64,000 bases of DNA from Pelagomonas calceolata (GCA_918797485.1 CAKKNE010000001.1:3348001-3412000), one strand, 5' to 3'; shown: positions 1 to 9,164, counted from the first letter of the stretch. Numbers and translations are program-made. Notes: a model not told the origin generated them from the sequence alone.

Positions 1-1272
1 ATCGCGGAACTTCTCCTCCAATGCCCTGAGCTCCTCGGCCGATTTCGGGGGCGGCGGCGGCGGCGGTGGCGGCGGCGGCGGCAGATGCGGTGGCGATTCA
101 TGGGAGAAGCTATGCAAAGGCACCAGTTCCTTCAAATACGTCGCGTCCTCGTCGCCCTTGCCCCAATTGAAGGGGTTCCGCGTCAGGATCGCTTCACAAC
201 TTGCCTTCATCACCTCCTTGTCGTGGAGCAAGTAGGCGTCGCCGAACTGCGGGCACAAGGTAAAGCCCTGGCGCCGGTCGGGCACCCGCACGATGTGTCC
301 CGTCAATAAATCGCCGGCGCTCGAATGTTTAAGGCCCGAGCAGTGCGTGCCCTGGTACCAGTCGATGCCATTCAGGATATACCTTTCGATGGTCGTGCCT
401 CCCGCTCTTACGCCCGGCGTGAATTCTTTTTTACATGAATATAACTCGTGGCGGTTGTGCTCGAAGGCCCTTCTCGCATCATCTCGGCGGATCCACCAGG
501 TCCAGTCCTGGCGCATGCGATTCAGATCGAACTCAAAGGTGCAGAACGGGCGGAACGGAATGGGCCACATGAGGTCCGCTCTCGCATATAGTATAGCGTC
601 AAACCTAAAACCAGAACGGTTCTCGTGGCGCTTAATCATGTTATAGCATTGGTACCGGTTGTCGAGCTGGCCCTGCAAGGACTTGTAGGCCGCCCACTGG
701 CGCGTGTCCTCCGGTAAAGCGCTTCTATCATTTTCCGAACTTCCATTGATACGAAAATGGCCATAATTCGGGCAGCGCGGCGGCTCGACATGAGCCGTGT
801 CCTTGATGATGACATTGTCTGGCGCTATCTGGAGGTGCCTGAGCCCCTCGTCGACCTCTTCTTTTGTGGCAGTGACGTTCGCCGCTAACCTACAATTCGT
901 GACGCACTGGCCCCCGTCCCGAATCGTGCCTCTATCATCCCCCAGTTTCAGGTAGGCGAAGGGGACCACAATGCCGCCGAGCGCGTCGATCACGTTGGCT
1001 TTAAGTGTGCGATACACCACAGGGTGGCCGAAGGTCCGCGCCGCGCCGCCGACGCACACGGCCGTGCGCTTCGGCTTCACGCCGGCGCAGACCAGATTAG
1101 GCACGGAGAACCGCGCGTGGTCCGGGAGGGCCAGTGCCTTCTCGCGCTGCGCCGCCTCCTGCTTTTTTAAGTCGGCCTCGGCCTCGGGCACGAGGTTGAC
1201 TTCCTGCAGCGTGCGGTACTCCGCGTTGCCGAGGGAGAGGGCCAGCAGCAGCGGCGCGCGCATCCACGCCAT
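1..1272 (-). CDS. Secreted glycosyltransferase-like protein (3' end outside window)
   Basis: The frame is open from the ATG at 1272 to the left edge (424 codons), so the C-terminus is missing. It starts MAWMRAPLLLALSLGNAEY, a clear signal peptide. A core follows with RTAVCVGGAARTFG at about residue 70, then FRFDAILYARADLMWP, and a Trp/Tyr/Cys-rich C-terminal half ending in a Pro run just before the edge. The pattern 'V.V.G.ARTF ... R.DL.W' resembles algal and plant glycosyltransferase-like proteins (DUF7796-like, from memory). I infer a lumenal or secreted carbohydrate-modifying role; no catalytic residue was assigned. It is divergent from the DUF1990 gene. GGGCAGCC motifs lie 37-73 bp upstream and a GCTAG palindrome about 170 bp upstream. 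Confidence 0.6.
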   Translation of the reverse strand, partial: MAWMRAPLLLALSLGNAEYRTLQEVNLVPEAEADLKKQEAAQREKALALPDHARFSVPNLVCAGVKPKRTAVCVGGAARTFGHPVVYRTLKANVIDALGGIVVPFAYLKLGDDRGTIRDGGQCVTNCRLAANVTATKEEVDEGLRHLQIAPDNVIIKDTAHVEPPRCPNYGHFRINGSSENDRSALPEDTRQWAAYKSLQGQLDNRYQCYNMIKRHENRSGFRFDAILYARADLMWPIPFRPFCTFEFDLNRMRQDWTWWIRRDDARRAFEHNRHELYSCKKEFTPGVRAGGTTIERYILNGIDWYQGTHCSGLKHSSAGDLLTGHIVRVPDRRQGFTLCPQFGDAYLLHDKEVMKASCEAILTRNPFNWGKGDEDATYLKELVPLHSFSHESPPHLPPPPPPPPPPPPKSAEELRALEEKFRD

Positions 1273-1308
1273 CGTCGCGTCGACGGCGTGGGGCTGGCAC
1301 CAGCTTAT

Positions 1309-1345
1309 GGGCAGCCGCGGCTAAGAGGTGCCTTGGGGGCAGCCC
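1309..1345 (+). promoter_or_regulatory. GGGCAGCC motif pair upstream of the start at 1272
   Basis: GGGCAGCC at 1309 and GGGGCAGCCC at 1336. The same octamer recurs directly upstream of many starts in this window. Function is inferred. Confidence 0.35.
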
Positions 1346-1438
1346 GCTACTGCTGGTGCGATAGCCCACTATTGCTGGTAAGATGCTTGAGGCAGCGTTG
1401 TGGAATGCTTCGGCAGCCGACGCATGCGCAAAAAGCTT

Positions 1439-1461
1439 GCTAGTGTCTTACAGCACGCTAG
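1439..1461 (+). repeat. GCTAG near-palindromic promoter-proximal repeat, copy 1
   Basis: Reads GCTAGTGTCTTAC, short spacer, GCTAG. It lies between divergent starts at 1272 and 1718, 167 and about 260 bp away. Forward orientation. Confidence 0.6.
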
Positions 1462-1717
1462 GCGCCGCAGCCGCAGAGGTGCCGCACGCCTGCCGTCGCG
1501 ACGCGGCGCAGCAGTCCACACCTCGGGTGACTCGATCTGTGCAACCGCGGGTGAAAGCACTGCTCAATTCGCCGTGGAAGGCGTAGAGAGCAGGGGGCCC
1601 AAAAACTCACTTGCCCGTAGCGGTGCGAGATCGCGTCGCTGGAACCGCAGCGATCGCAGCAAGCCGCACGGCTCAGCGACAAAGAATTTCGCCAGCGGGC
1701 GTGGCATTTGGAGCGCG

Positions 1718-2398
1718 ATGCTCGTCCTCGTCCTCGTCGCGCCCGCCCTCGCCGGCACGCAGTTCTGGCCGCGGCGCCCTTCACCACTAAAACTGCAGCG
1801 CTTCATCGCGCGGCACGCCACGGCGCGACCGAACGCGCCCGACGTCATCAAGAGCACCGAGCCCGGCCGGGATAATGGGGAGGTGCCCCGCGGCTGCCAC
1901 GCGCGGCGTCTGGAGAGAGTCATACCAGGAGGCGACTACGCGAGAGCGAAGGCCTGCGTATTGGCTTGGGGCGGCGAACCTGACAAGAAGGCGACGTCCT
2001 TCGTTTGTGTGGTAGAGGGCCGGGAGGGCCGGAGCGGCGGCGTTTTACAGATGGCGACGGTCGCGCGGGCGTACGGCCGCGTGGCGTGGGTCGTGAACCC
2101 CGTCCGGGAGTCCTACGCCGTCGACGTGAATAAGGCGGTTCCGGCCGATCCGGCGTGGAAGCGCCTCCCTTCGGGAAGACGCTACGCGTGCGCGGCCTAC
2201 ACGACGTTAGGAAGGCACCTCCTCGCGGGCGAGGAGCGGCTGAGCGTCGTCGATCAAGGCGACTCAATAATCGTGGACATCCTGTCCGTGAGCCGCGGTC
2301 GAGGATTTGGAAGACTTATCTTCCCATTCATAGGGCCGATGCAGCGGCGGTTCTTCCGCGCGCAGCTCGACGTCGTCGAGGCCGCGTGTTTAAGTTGA
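1718..2398 (+). CDS. DUF1990 (UPF0548)-like secreted protein
   Basis: A 226-residue protein. I start at the ATG at 1718 because it opens a signal peptide (MLVLVLVAPALAG); the frame is open further upstream, but that part has no protein-like composition. The C-terminal half fits the DUF1990 pattern: CAAYTTLGRHLLAGEERLSV corresponds to the family's 'GFAYGTL.GH...GEE.F.V', followed by a hydrophobic 'I.VDILSVSRGRGFGRL' strand and a final helix. The family's biochemical role is not established. It converges with PEX11, stop to stop 37 bp. Confidence 0.6.
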   Translation: MLVLVLVAPALAGTQFWPRRPSPLKLQRFIARHATARPNAPDVIKSTEPGRDNGEVPRGCHARRLERVIPGGDYARAKACVLAWGGEPDKKATSFVCVVEGREGRSGGVLQMATVARAYGRVAWVVNPVRESYAVDVNKAVPADPAWKRLPSGRRYACAAYTTLGRHLLAGEERLSVVDQGDSIIVDILSVSRGRGFGRLIFPFIGPMQRRFFRAQLDVVEAACLS

Positions 2399-2435
2399 AT
2401 TACACATTACAGCGACGTTACGATTTTTCGATTGC

Positions 2436-3482
2436 CTACTTGAGGACCTTGACCATGTTCTTGTGCGTGCTCAGCAACGCTGAGAAGAGCGCACATCCTA
2501 TGAAGACGCCCTCGTGCGCGAATCTGAGCTCGCAGTCGTAGAAAGCTTTCCCCAGGTCCGACACGAACTTGCACATCTCCAGGCGCACCATGGCGCACTT
2601 CCTCCTGAGTTTTGTTAGTTCTGATGGAGAAGCCCCTACACTTCTTGCCAAGTCAAAAACGTGTTTTTCCTTCGTTTCCCTCGCCTTCGTGACGACGACC
2701 TCGACCACCGCCAAAACGAGCTGGCAGTACTCGGCAAACAACATAAATTCTACGGAGAGCGTGCCGGCAGGTAAAAAGCCCATCCGCTCCAGACTACAGA
2801 CGTCTTCGGCCCAATCGGCGCCGAAGTTCGCCCCTATGCGAACCCATAAAAAGAGTTTCATGATACCAGACTGTGAACGCGCTTCATTAACATCTTCGTA
2901 GTGCTTGACCCACCGGCAAAATTTGAAGAAGCGCCGCGCTATACTGGTACTTTTTGATAACGTTTTGAGCTGCTTGGACCAGGGCGTGAGGTCTAAATAA
3001 GATACACCTCTCAAGACATACTGGAGGATCTTCAGGCCCTTCTCTCTGCACTGGGCCGAGTTCGCGATGAGGTTGAGTGTTTTTATACTGAACGCCTTGT
3101 CGGTCAACGGCACTCGTCTTAATACGGTGCCCTTTCGCTTCACCAAGTCCCGGCTGATGGGTCCCACATTGTTCGTTCCTAAGAGTAACACCGCCAGCAG
3201 TACTAGAAAACATACTAAATGTTGATAAGAAGGCCCTTCGAGCGCCGCATTACCTAAAGCGCCGCAGCAGAGCACGAGCGCCGCGTCGACCAGAGAGATG
3301 CCCTGCGGCGGCTTCTGCGCTATTTCCGCTTTGTCGACGGAGCTCGCGCGGTGCCTGACCAACTTCTCTGTGATGGTGTCGAGCTGGTCGAGGCCCGCGC
3401 CGACGGTCTCCTCCCTCTTTAACAGGGAGGGCGGCAGGTCGTCTGTCTTCTTCTCGTCGTTGAGGCAGGTCGTTTCGATCAT
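2436..3482 (-). CDS. PEX11: Peroxin 11 (peroxisome proliferation factor)
   Basis: A 348-residue protein starting at the ATG at 3482; the frame continues upstream but only from a non-ATG codon. A PEX11 domain spans about residues 115-340: a conserved first helix (NLIANSAQCREKGLKILQYV), SIARRFFKFCRWVKHYED matching the PEX11 'srrlfRlgkw' signature, then a region with WVRIGANFGADWAEDV and long hydrophobic helices. A Pro/Lys-rich N-terminal extension includes one hydrophobic segment (HLVCFLVLLAVLLLG). PEX11 proteins bend and elongate the peroxisomal membrane before fission. Divergent from RBM22. A short inverted repeat lies just upstream of the start. Confidence 0.8.
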   Translation of the reverse strand: MIETTCLNDEKKTDDLPPSLLKREETVGAGLDQLDTITEKLVRHRASSVDKAEIAQKPPQGISLVDAALVLCCGALGNAALEGPSYQHLVCFLVLLAVLLLGTNNVGPISRDLVKRKGTVLRRVPLTDKAFSIKTLNLIANSAQCREKGLKILQYVLRGVSYLDLTPWSKQLKTLSKSTSIARRFFKFCRWVKHYEDVNEARSQSGIMKLFLWVRIGANFGADWAEDVCSLERMGFLPAGTLSVEFMLFAEYCQLVLAVVEVVVTKARETKEKHVFDLARSVGASPSELTKLRRKCAMVRLEMCKFVSDLGKAFYDCELRFAHEGVFIGCALFSALLSTHKNMVKVLK

Positions 3483-3486
3483 CTTG

Positions 3487-3514
3487 TTGCTTGTGTGATT
3501 TGCAATCACAGCAA
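3487..3514. promoter_or_regulatory. Inverted repeat just upstream of the PEX11 start
   Basis: Arms TGTGATT and AATCACA around TGC, with a further outer TTGC/GCAA match, 5-32 bp upstream of the PEX11 ATG. It could be an operator-like site or a 5' UTR hairpin. Confidence 0.35.
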
Positions 3515-3785
3515 TATCCAATCAGGGAGTTTTTGTTGCACAGCGATGCGCCAATGCAAGCGCTGCAAGAGCTGCGTTTCTCACGCACGTATTTGAACCT
3601 GGAGCACTCCTCCACAGCCTCGCTCGCTGCCGATGCCGATGCGACGCAGACGGACGGCGCGTGCGAGGATGACAAGCCACTGCGACCGACGTCCGGGTAC
3701 CCCTCTCGCGGTTGGAGGGACCTATGCACGCCTACACAGAGAAGTAGAAACGGCAAACAAGCGCGCGCGGACGGCTGCTTGTTTT

Positions 3786-3808
3786 CTAGTGTCTTACAGT
3801 CCGCTAGC
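3786..3808 (+). repeat. GCTAG near-palindromic repeat, copy 2
   Basis: CTAGTGTCTTAC, spacer, CGCTAGC; between divergent PEX11 (start 3482) and RBM22 (start 4043). The rest of this 560-bp gap shows nothing else recognisable. Confidence 0.6.
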
Positions 3809-4042
3809 TAAAAGCACATTGTCGACAAAACGCGCCGCGTGCCGTATAGATCCACAAGAACAGTGCCTCGAACACACCACAGTGCTGCAAACTACCGGGC
3901 GCGCTGCATAAGACAACCGCTGACGCCCCCGCGCCGCCCGGGTAACAGCAAGAGGCCCATTACCTCTCTGCCCCGCAAAGCCGGCGGCGCAACGCGGACG
4001 ACGCGGACCACAGGGAAATCCGCACAAGAACGACCATAAACC

Positions 4043-5416
4043 ATGGCCTCCGGCGGCTACCGCCCCGCCATGGGCGTCGAGCAGCATTTGGCGACGAGCG
4101 TCGCGACGAACGGCGTCCCCGGCCAGAAGACGGAGCTCCAAGTCGGGACCGACTTCCCCATCGTCTGCGAGACGTGCCTGGGCCCGAACCCGTACGTAAG
4201 GATGATCAAGTGTAGATTTGGCGAGAAGCTCTGCAAGGTGTCGAACGTGCCGATGCAAAGTTTTAGGTGGAAGGCCGGGCCGCACGGGCGGTTCAAGGAG
4301 ACGATCGTGTGTAGGGAGGTAGCAGTGGAAAAGAACATCTGCCAGGCGTGTCTGTCGGACATGACGTTTGGCGTTCCTGTGGGTGTTAGGGACGCTCTGT
4401 TACGGGCGGGAGGCGCCCCGGAACACGGCGGCTACGCCGAGGCTCTCTCGAACGCGAACCAGGCCCACTACTATGGGCAAAGGCGAGCGGAGATCGACCA
4501 AGGAGGGGCGCTCGGGAGCGCACAGCGGATGGAGCCTTCCAGGGAGTTATTATCGTTAGCAAGGCAAATCGAATCCGCGAATGCCAAGGCAGGGACCGCG
4601 TTTAGGAACCTACCGAAGATTTGTTCGTTCTGGATGGCCGGCACGTGTACTAGAGTGTCGAAAGGCACATGTCCATTTAGACCCTGTTGTGGCCTGTTCA
4701 AGTTCCCGGAGCTCGCGCGGAACCACCGGGACGAGTGTGCGGCTTTGGTGGAGGACCTGAAAGCAAATGGCCCGGAAAAGGCCATGGCGACCTGTCCGGT
4801 CGAGGTGCGGCAGATGATCAAGGACGCGCTCGGCGGCAACAAGGAAGAAGCAATTCGCAATAGAGCGTCGGGCCGGGACACGGACACGCAGGTCTACATC
4901 AACCGTAGTAAGGAGCAGAAGAAGATCGAAAAGCCCGCCGATCAGTCTGTGACGACGCTGTGGGTCGGCGCGACGGAGGGCGTGACCGAGGCGGATTTAG
5001 TTGATGCGTTCTATAGCTATGGGGAGCTCAAAGCCGTCCGCCTGGCGAACAACTGCGCCTTCGTCGAGTTCGCGGACCGGGAGTCGGCGGAGAGGGCCGC
5101 GGACGCGAAATATCGGAATCTGGTCATCAAGGGGAACTCGCTGCCGCTCGACTGGGCGCGGCCGCGCGGCGGTCCCTCGCAGAAGCGCGATGCGGACGAG
5201 GTGGGCCTGCCCGGCGTGCTCCCGGGCCAACAGGCGCCTGCGCTGCGCCCGGAGCTCGCCGCGGCCTTTGGTCTAGAGGCCCAACAGGGCGCGGCCGGGC
5301 CTCCCCAAAAGAAGGCGCGGCGGCCGCCGCACGCGCCGTACCCGTCCATGGACCCGAACCGGCTCGGGTCGCGGCCGCCCGGGGCGCCGCCGCCGGGGCC
5401 GCCGCGTCGGGGGTAA
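4043..5416 (+). CDS. RBM22: Pre-mRNA splicing factor RBM22/Cwc2 family
   Basis: A 457-residue protein colinear with RBM22. The N-terminal zinc-binding region (about residues 38-115) has FPIVCETCLGPNPYVRM, FRWKAGPHGRFKETIVC and ICQACLSDMTFGVPVGVRD. A CCCH-like segment follows at about 192-216, and an RRM at about 305-380 (TTLWVGATEGVTEADLVDAF and CAFVEFADRESAERAADA). The tail is Pro-rich. RBM22 sits in the activated spliceosome and contacts U6 snRNA near the catalytic centre. Oddity: in the CCCH segment (CSFWMAGTC...CPFRPCC) the usual final His is absent, with Cys nearby. The start has a strong Kozak context (ACCATGG). Confidence 0.88.
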   Translation: MASGGYRPAMGVEQHLATSVATNGVPGQKTELQVGTDFPIVCETCLGPNPYVRMIKCRFGEKLCKVSNVPMQSFRWKAGPHGRFKETIVCREVAVEKNICQACLSDMTFGVPVGVRDALLRAGGAPEHGGYAEALSNANQAHYYGQRRAEIDQGGALGSAQRMEPSRELLSLARQIESANAKAGTAFRNLPKICSFWMAGTCTRVSKGTCPFRPCCGLFKFPELARNHRDECAALVEDLKANGPEKAMATCPVEVRQMIKDALGGNKEEAIRNRASGRDTDTQVYINRSKEQKKIEKPADQSVTTLWVGATEGVTEADLVDAFYSYGELKAVRLANNCAFVEFADRESAERAADAKYRNLVIKGNSLPLDWARPRGGPSQKRDADEVGLPGVLPGQQAPALRPELAAAFGLEAQQGAAGPPQKKARRPPHAPYPSMDPNRLGSRPPGAPPPGPPRRG

Positions 5417-5545
5417 GGGCTCGTTTTCGTGTTTCGCCCGCGGCGACGGCGTGAGCTCCAAACCCCTCCCCTTTGCTCATTGCCGCATCGGCACCGTCCC
5501 TGGGGCGCGGCTTCCAGAGCTTCCGCGCTTAGAAAGCACGCGTGT

Positions 5546-5566
5546 GCTAGCGGCGTAAGACACTAG
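5546..5566 (-). repeat. GCTAG near-palindromic repeat, copy 3
   Basis: GCTAGCGG, GTAAGACACTAG in reverse orientation, 184 bp upstream of the methyltransferase start at 5750. Nothing else is seen in 5417-5749. Confidence 0.6.
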
Positions 5567-5749
5567 GCGTCCAAGCATGAGCGCCGCACACGTCGCAGCG
5601 CACTAAAAGGTCTATATTAGGTCGTGTGCCGGCGTAATAATGACGCTGTCGTCGAGCCACAACGTTTAAACCATCGCTGGCGAGCTACAATTGCTCAAAT
5701 AAGCAAGTGCTCTCACTGCTCAGAGAGAGCGGCGTGAACGGACGCAGGG

Positions 5750-6640
5750 ATGGAGGAGTTAGCCGTCCTCGTCGCCTGGCGCCTCGACCCACCGCCCGTG
5801 AATACGCACGTGAGGACTAAGGCCGGCCCGCCGCCGCTCGCGCGCGGGTGCAGCGTGCTCGACGACGAGGACGCCATTTGGGCCGCTGATGAGATGGACG
5901 AGGCGCGCCGACGCGAGGCCAAGGCTATTGTTGAAGCACAGGGCCGAGTGCTGGCACCGTTCTGGGTCGACAAGTACGACCGGGAGGCAAGTAAGGCCTG
6001 GGACCGCTTCTACCGGCGGACGAGCGTGGCGCCGTACAAAGATAGACACTACCTCGACGTAAACTTCCCGGGGGCTTTTGACGCGCCGCGTGGCGTGGCC
6101 CTGGAAGTCGGTTGCGGCTGTGGCAGCGCGGCGGCGCCGATCCTGCGCGACCATGCTGGGTGGCGCGTCGTCGCGATTGATTTCGCGGCGTCCGCCGTGG
6201 AACGGCTTCGGGCGAGACGGCTGGACCGCGTGGAGGTGGCCCTCTGCGACGTCGTCAAGGACGCGCTGCCCTGCGACGGCGTGGACGTCGTCCTCTGTCT
6301 GTTTGTGTTGTCGAGCATCGCACCCGGCGCATTACCAGGAGTAGTCGCGAAGCTCGGGGCGGCGCTCAAGCCGGGTGGCCGGCTTCTGTTTCGAGATTAC
6401 GGCCGCTACGACGCGGCGCAGTTGCGCTTCGGGAAGGGCCAGAAAGTCGGCGACCACCGGTACGTCAAGGCCGACGGCACGGCTTGCTTCTACTTCGATC
6501 TGGACGACGTTTCTGAATTATTCGCCGGCTTCGACGTCCTCAGTCTGAATCTCGACTGCCGGCAGGAGGCGAACCGCGCGACGAAGACGCGTCGCCGGCG
6601 CGTTTTTGTGGAGGGCGACTTCCGGAAGCGCCGGGACTAG
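5750..6640 (+). CDS. METTL6/METTL2-type tRNA m3C methyltransferase
   Basis: A 296-residue class I SAM methyltransferase. APFWVDKYDREASKAWDRFY and KDRHYLDVNFP form the N-terminal signature of the METTL2/6/8 family. Motif I is LEVGCGCGS (about residue 118), followed by VVAIDFAASAVE and DVVLCLFVLSSI. The C-terminal block LLFRDYGRYDAAQLRFGKGQ, with a later 'G.AcfYFd.ddvs.LF', is diagnostic. Members place 3-methylcytidine at position 32 of tRNA-Ser or tRNA-Thr; which tRNA is served here cannot be told. It converges on the aldo/keto reductase with stops 26 bp apart. Confidence 0.82.
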   Translation: MEELAVLVAWRLDPPPVNTHVRTKAGPPPLARGCSVLDDEDAIWAADEMDEARRREAKAIVEAQGRVLAPFWVDKYDREASKAWDRFYRRTSVAPYKDRHYLDVNFPGAFDAPRGVALEVGCGCGSAAAPILRDHAGWRVVAIDFAASAVERLRARRLDRVEVALCDVVKDALPCDGVDVVLCLFVLSSIAPGALPGVVAKLGAALKPGGRLLFRDYGRYDAAQLRFGKGQKVGDHRYVKADGTACFYFDLDDVSELFAGFDVLSLNLDCRQEANRATKTRRRRVFVEGDFRKRRD

Positions 6641-6666
6641 CTGTGTGTTTTGTGGTAACTATAAAC

Positions 6667-7728
6667 TCATGTTAACCCCGACAACGCCGCCATGTCGGCG
6701 TCCGCCAGCCGGAACCGCGCGACGTCGAGGAGCTCGGCCGCATGTTGAGGATTGGCCGTCGCCGACACGGCGCCGACGCGCTGCTGGACGAGCCACCGCA
6801 TTGCGACTTGCGCCGGCGTCCTCCCATACTTCTCGGCGATGCGTCGGACCTCGCGCCGCCCGAGCACGTCGACGTTCGACACGCCGCCCAAAGGCGAATA
6901 GGCCTGGAAAACGATTCCTGCACGATGAGCGAGCTCCAGCGTCTCGTCCGTCGAACCATACAACCGCGAACCCTCCAAACAAGCGTTTCCTACGCCGTCG
7001 TGCGATGCGGGATGACCCGCCACCGAGAACGCGTTCTGCACGACGGCGGGCCGCGCCCCAGCCTTGCCTAGAGAAGGCGCCTCGACGGCGTCGAGCAGCG
7101 CTTGGAGCAACGACGCGTTGAAATTCGAAACACCAATGGCCCGCGTTAAGCCCCGGTCCCGCGCGTCGACGAGTACTTTATACGCTCGCAACGTGTCCTC
7201 GAACCTCGAACAGGGAAAATGCAACAGGGCCAGATCCACAAAGCCGCACGACGTCGACCGGGCGTAGCCGTGGCTCTTCCGATGCGCAAATCTTGCCGGA
7301 GGGCATCCGAGGCCCATCAACTCTATAGAGTGGTTCAGCTGCGCGGCCGGGTCGTAGGCGCTCACGTCATTCGACGAGGTACAAAACTTGTTGCAGCGCA
7401 GCGTCGGGCAGCAGGCGACTTTCGTGGTGATGAAGAGGTCGCCTCTGTTGATATTGCTCCGTCGTATGGCCTCTCCAATAGACTTTTGCTGGTCGTCTCC
7501 ATATATAAATGCGGTGTCGATGTGCCGCCCGCCGGCGTCGAGCCATACGCTGTGGTTGGCGTTGATGCCGTTTGCTAACAAAGGCATGGAGATGGACGTC
7601 GGGCGGGGATGAGGCTGCGTATAGGCACCAGGCGCCAGGAGAATGCGCGTCGCCGACTCGCGGCGCCAGCGCCGCGCGCCGTGCAGGAAGGTAGCGCCCG
7701 TTATGATGAGCGCGCCGATGACGAGCAT
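6667..7728 (-). CDS. Aldo/keto reductase with N-terminal membrane anchor
   Basis: A 353-residue protein from the ATG at 7728, which begins MLVIGALIITGATFLHGAR, a signal anchor or signal peptide. The reductase barrel shows HIDTAFIYGDDQQ (catalytic Asp and Tyr), FITTKV (Lys), LALLHFP (His), AIGVSNFNASLL, FQAYSPLGG and GRTPAQVAMRWLVQQ with the C-terminal NADPH-binding part. All four members of the catalytic tetrad can be placed. It should reduce aldehydes or ketones with NADPH; the substrate is unknown. A Cys-rich insert (ACCPTLRCNKFCTSS) after the Lys strand is unusual. An earlier in-frame ATG at 7887 gives a poor N-terminus. Confidence 0.78.
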   Translation of the reverse strand: MLVIGALIITGATFLHGARRWRRESATRILLAPGAYTQPHPRPTSISMPLLANGINANHSVWLDAGGRHIDTAFIYGDDQQKSIGEAIRRSNINRGDLFITTKVACCPTLRCNKFCTSSNDVSAYDPAAQLNHSIELMGLGCPPARFAHRKSHGYARSTSCGFVDLALLHFPCSRFEDTLRAYKVLVDARDRGLTRAIGVSNFNASLLQALLDAVEAPSLGKAGARPAVVQNAFSVAGHPASHDGVGNACLEGSRLYGSTDETLELAHRAGIVFQAYSPLGGVSNVDVLGRREVRRIAEKYGRTPAQVAMRWLVQQRVGAVSATANPQHAAELLDVARFRLADADMAALSGLT

Positions 7729-7936
7729 CGTGCTGTGCTGAGCGGTCAGGTGCTTACTGATACGCGCTGATGGCGTCTCGCAGAGCAAGCTCTCACAGAG
7801 TTGATGCTCGCAGTTGTCTAAGGACGCAAATTGCGCTCGGACTGCGTCAGGCACAGTGTAATTGCAGCGTAATTGCAACCAGCACACGCAAGAGTTGCGC
7901 AGTCGACTGTGCTCTCATCACGAGCGGGCTCTGTCG

Positions 7937-7986
7937 CACGCTAGGTAAGAGCTCTAGGGTTCACGCTAGGTAAGAGCTCTAGGGTT
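7937..7986. repeat. Two exact tandem copies of a 25-bp unit
   Basis: Units at 7937-7961 and 7962-7986, each containing CTAGGTAAGAGCTCTAGGG. They lie about 210-260 bp upstream of both flanking starts (7728 minus, 8204 plus), where the GCTAG palindrome sits in other promoters. Nothing else is seen in 7729-8203. Confidence 0.8.
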
Positions 7987-8203
7987 CAAGGTTTCATAGA
8001 CCTATCCCAGTCGCACACCCCTCCGCCGAGGCACAGACCCCTCGGGAAGCGCGACTTCGGAGGCACCAAAAACCGGAGAGCGCTGTGGCCCAGCATCGCG
8101 CCAAGCGCCCAGCGCCCCACAAGGGCACCGCCGGGGCGCGTCAGCCGGTCCGCGCTCTCCAATCGTTGTCGACCGCGCGCGTGCAGGGTTTTCCCAGGCC
8201 GCC

Positions 8204-9148
8204 ATGGCCCGCGGAGCACAAAGCGAGGCTGCCCCGGCCAGCATGGGCCCGCCGACGGTGCTCCTGGCCGCCGACGGCGAACCGGGCCCTTACAAAGGGC
8301 CCGACGGCCAGACCTGGCTGCCCAACGACCTGCCCGCAGAGAGCGCATACAATGGGCCCGTCACGGGCAACGAGAAACCGATCATTAGCGAGCTCTGCAC
8401 CGGCAATAGTCAATGGGACGCGCCCGCGCCGGCGCCCTACCTCGATGCCGAGCCGTCCACCATAAGCTACCGCCCGGCCACCTCACCCTTCGAACGGAGA
8501 AGAGCCCCGAAGGGCTTCGGGGCCTCGATGACCATGGCGCCCGTGCACCGGTCGCAAGTCTCAAATTATCCGTACGACGAGGAGTGGCGCAATGCGATCA
8601 TGACGACTACGAGTTGGCGGCCGGCGACGACGATCCGACGATCCCCGGCGACGGGGCTCCACCAACTGGAACGGAAGGCCGGGCGCATGCTAGAACGTAG
8701 TAGACGGAACGAGCGGACGCCAAGGAAAGACGCCTTCATACCGAACCGTCGTGAGTTGAGATGGCCGGCGAACGCGACGCGGTTCAACCCGCTATTCGTG
8801 AAGCACGAGTGGGTCGGGCCGAATCCCAATGAACAAGGCCCGCCGCCCTACGCCGCCGATATTGTGAGGATGGCGACGCTGCGGAAGATGCGGGAATTGA
8901 GAGCTCGTGACTCAAGAGCTTTACAGAAAGGAGTGTTCGTGCAACTGCGCGGCGTGCCCCACTCGTGGCTCCAGAAGGGTTATAGGGAATGGACGCACCT
9001 CGACGCCAACTTGTTGGATTCGCTCCAGCCGCCTTCCAAAAATAAACCGCGGGACGAGGGGTCGCTCTATAGTACGGTGGATCGGGCGAACTTGTCGTGC
9101 ATGGAGGCGTCGCTGCGGTCTCCATCGAGGTCGCCCGTCCGAAGCTAG
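8204..9148 (+). CDS. Hypothetical Pro/Arg-rich protein
   Basis: A 314-residue protein that I do not recognise. The ATG at 8204 has a strong Kozak context (GCCATGG); a second ATG at 8243 is possible. It has no signal peptide or membrane segment. The sequence is rich in Pro, Arg and Asn with a conserved-looking core (PNRRELRWPANATRFNPLF, then WVGPNPNEQGPPPYAADIV) and a Ser/Arg tail (SPSRSPVRS). The overall look is that of a microtubule- or cilium-associated protein, but this is impression only. It converges with the transporter, stops 16 bp apart. Confidence 0.6.
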   Translation: MARGAQSEAAPASMGPPTVLLAADGEPGPYKGPDGQTWLPNDLPAESAYNGPVTGNEKPIISELCTGNSQWDAPAPAPYLDAEPSTISYRPATSPFERRRAPKGFGASMTMAPVHRSQVSNYPYDEEWRNAIMTTTSWRPATTIRRSPATGLHQLERKAGRMLERSRRNERTPRKDAFIPNRRELRWPANATRFNPLFVKHEWVGPNPNEQGPPPYAADIVRMATLRKMRELRARDSRALQKGVFVQLRGVPHSWLQKGYREWTHLDANLLDSLQPPSKNKPRDEGSLYSTVDRANLSCMEASLRSPSRSPVRS

Positions 9149-9164
9149 GATTAAGAAGTCTATA

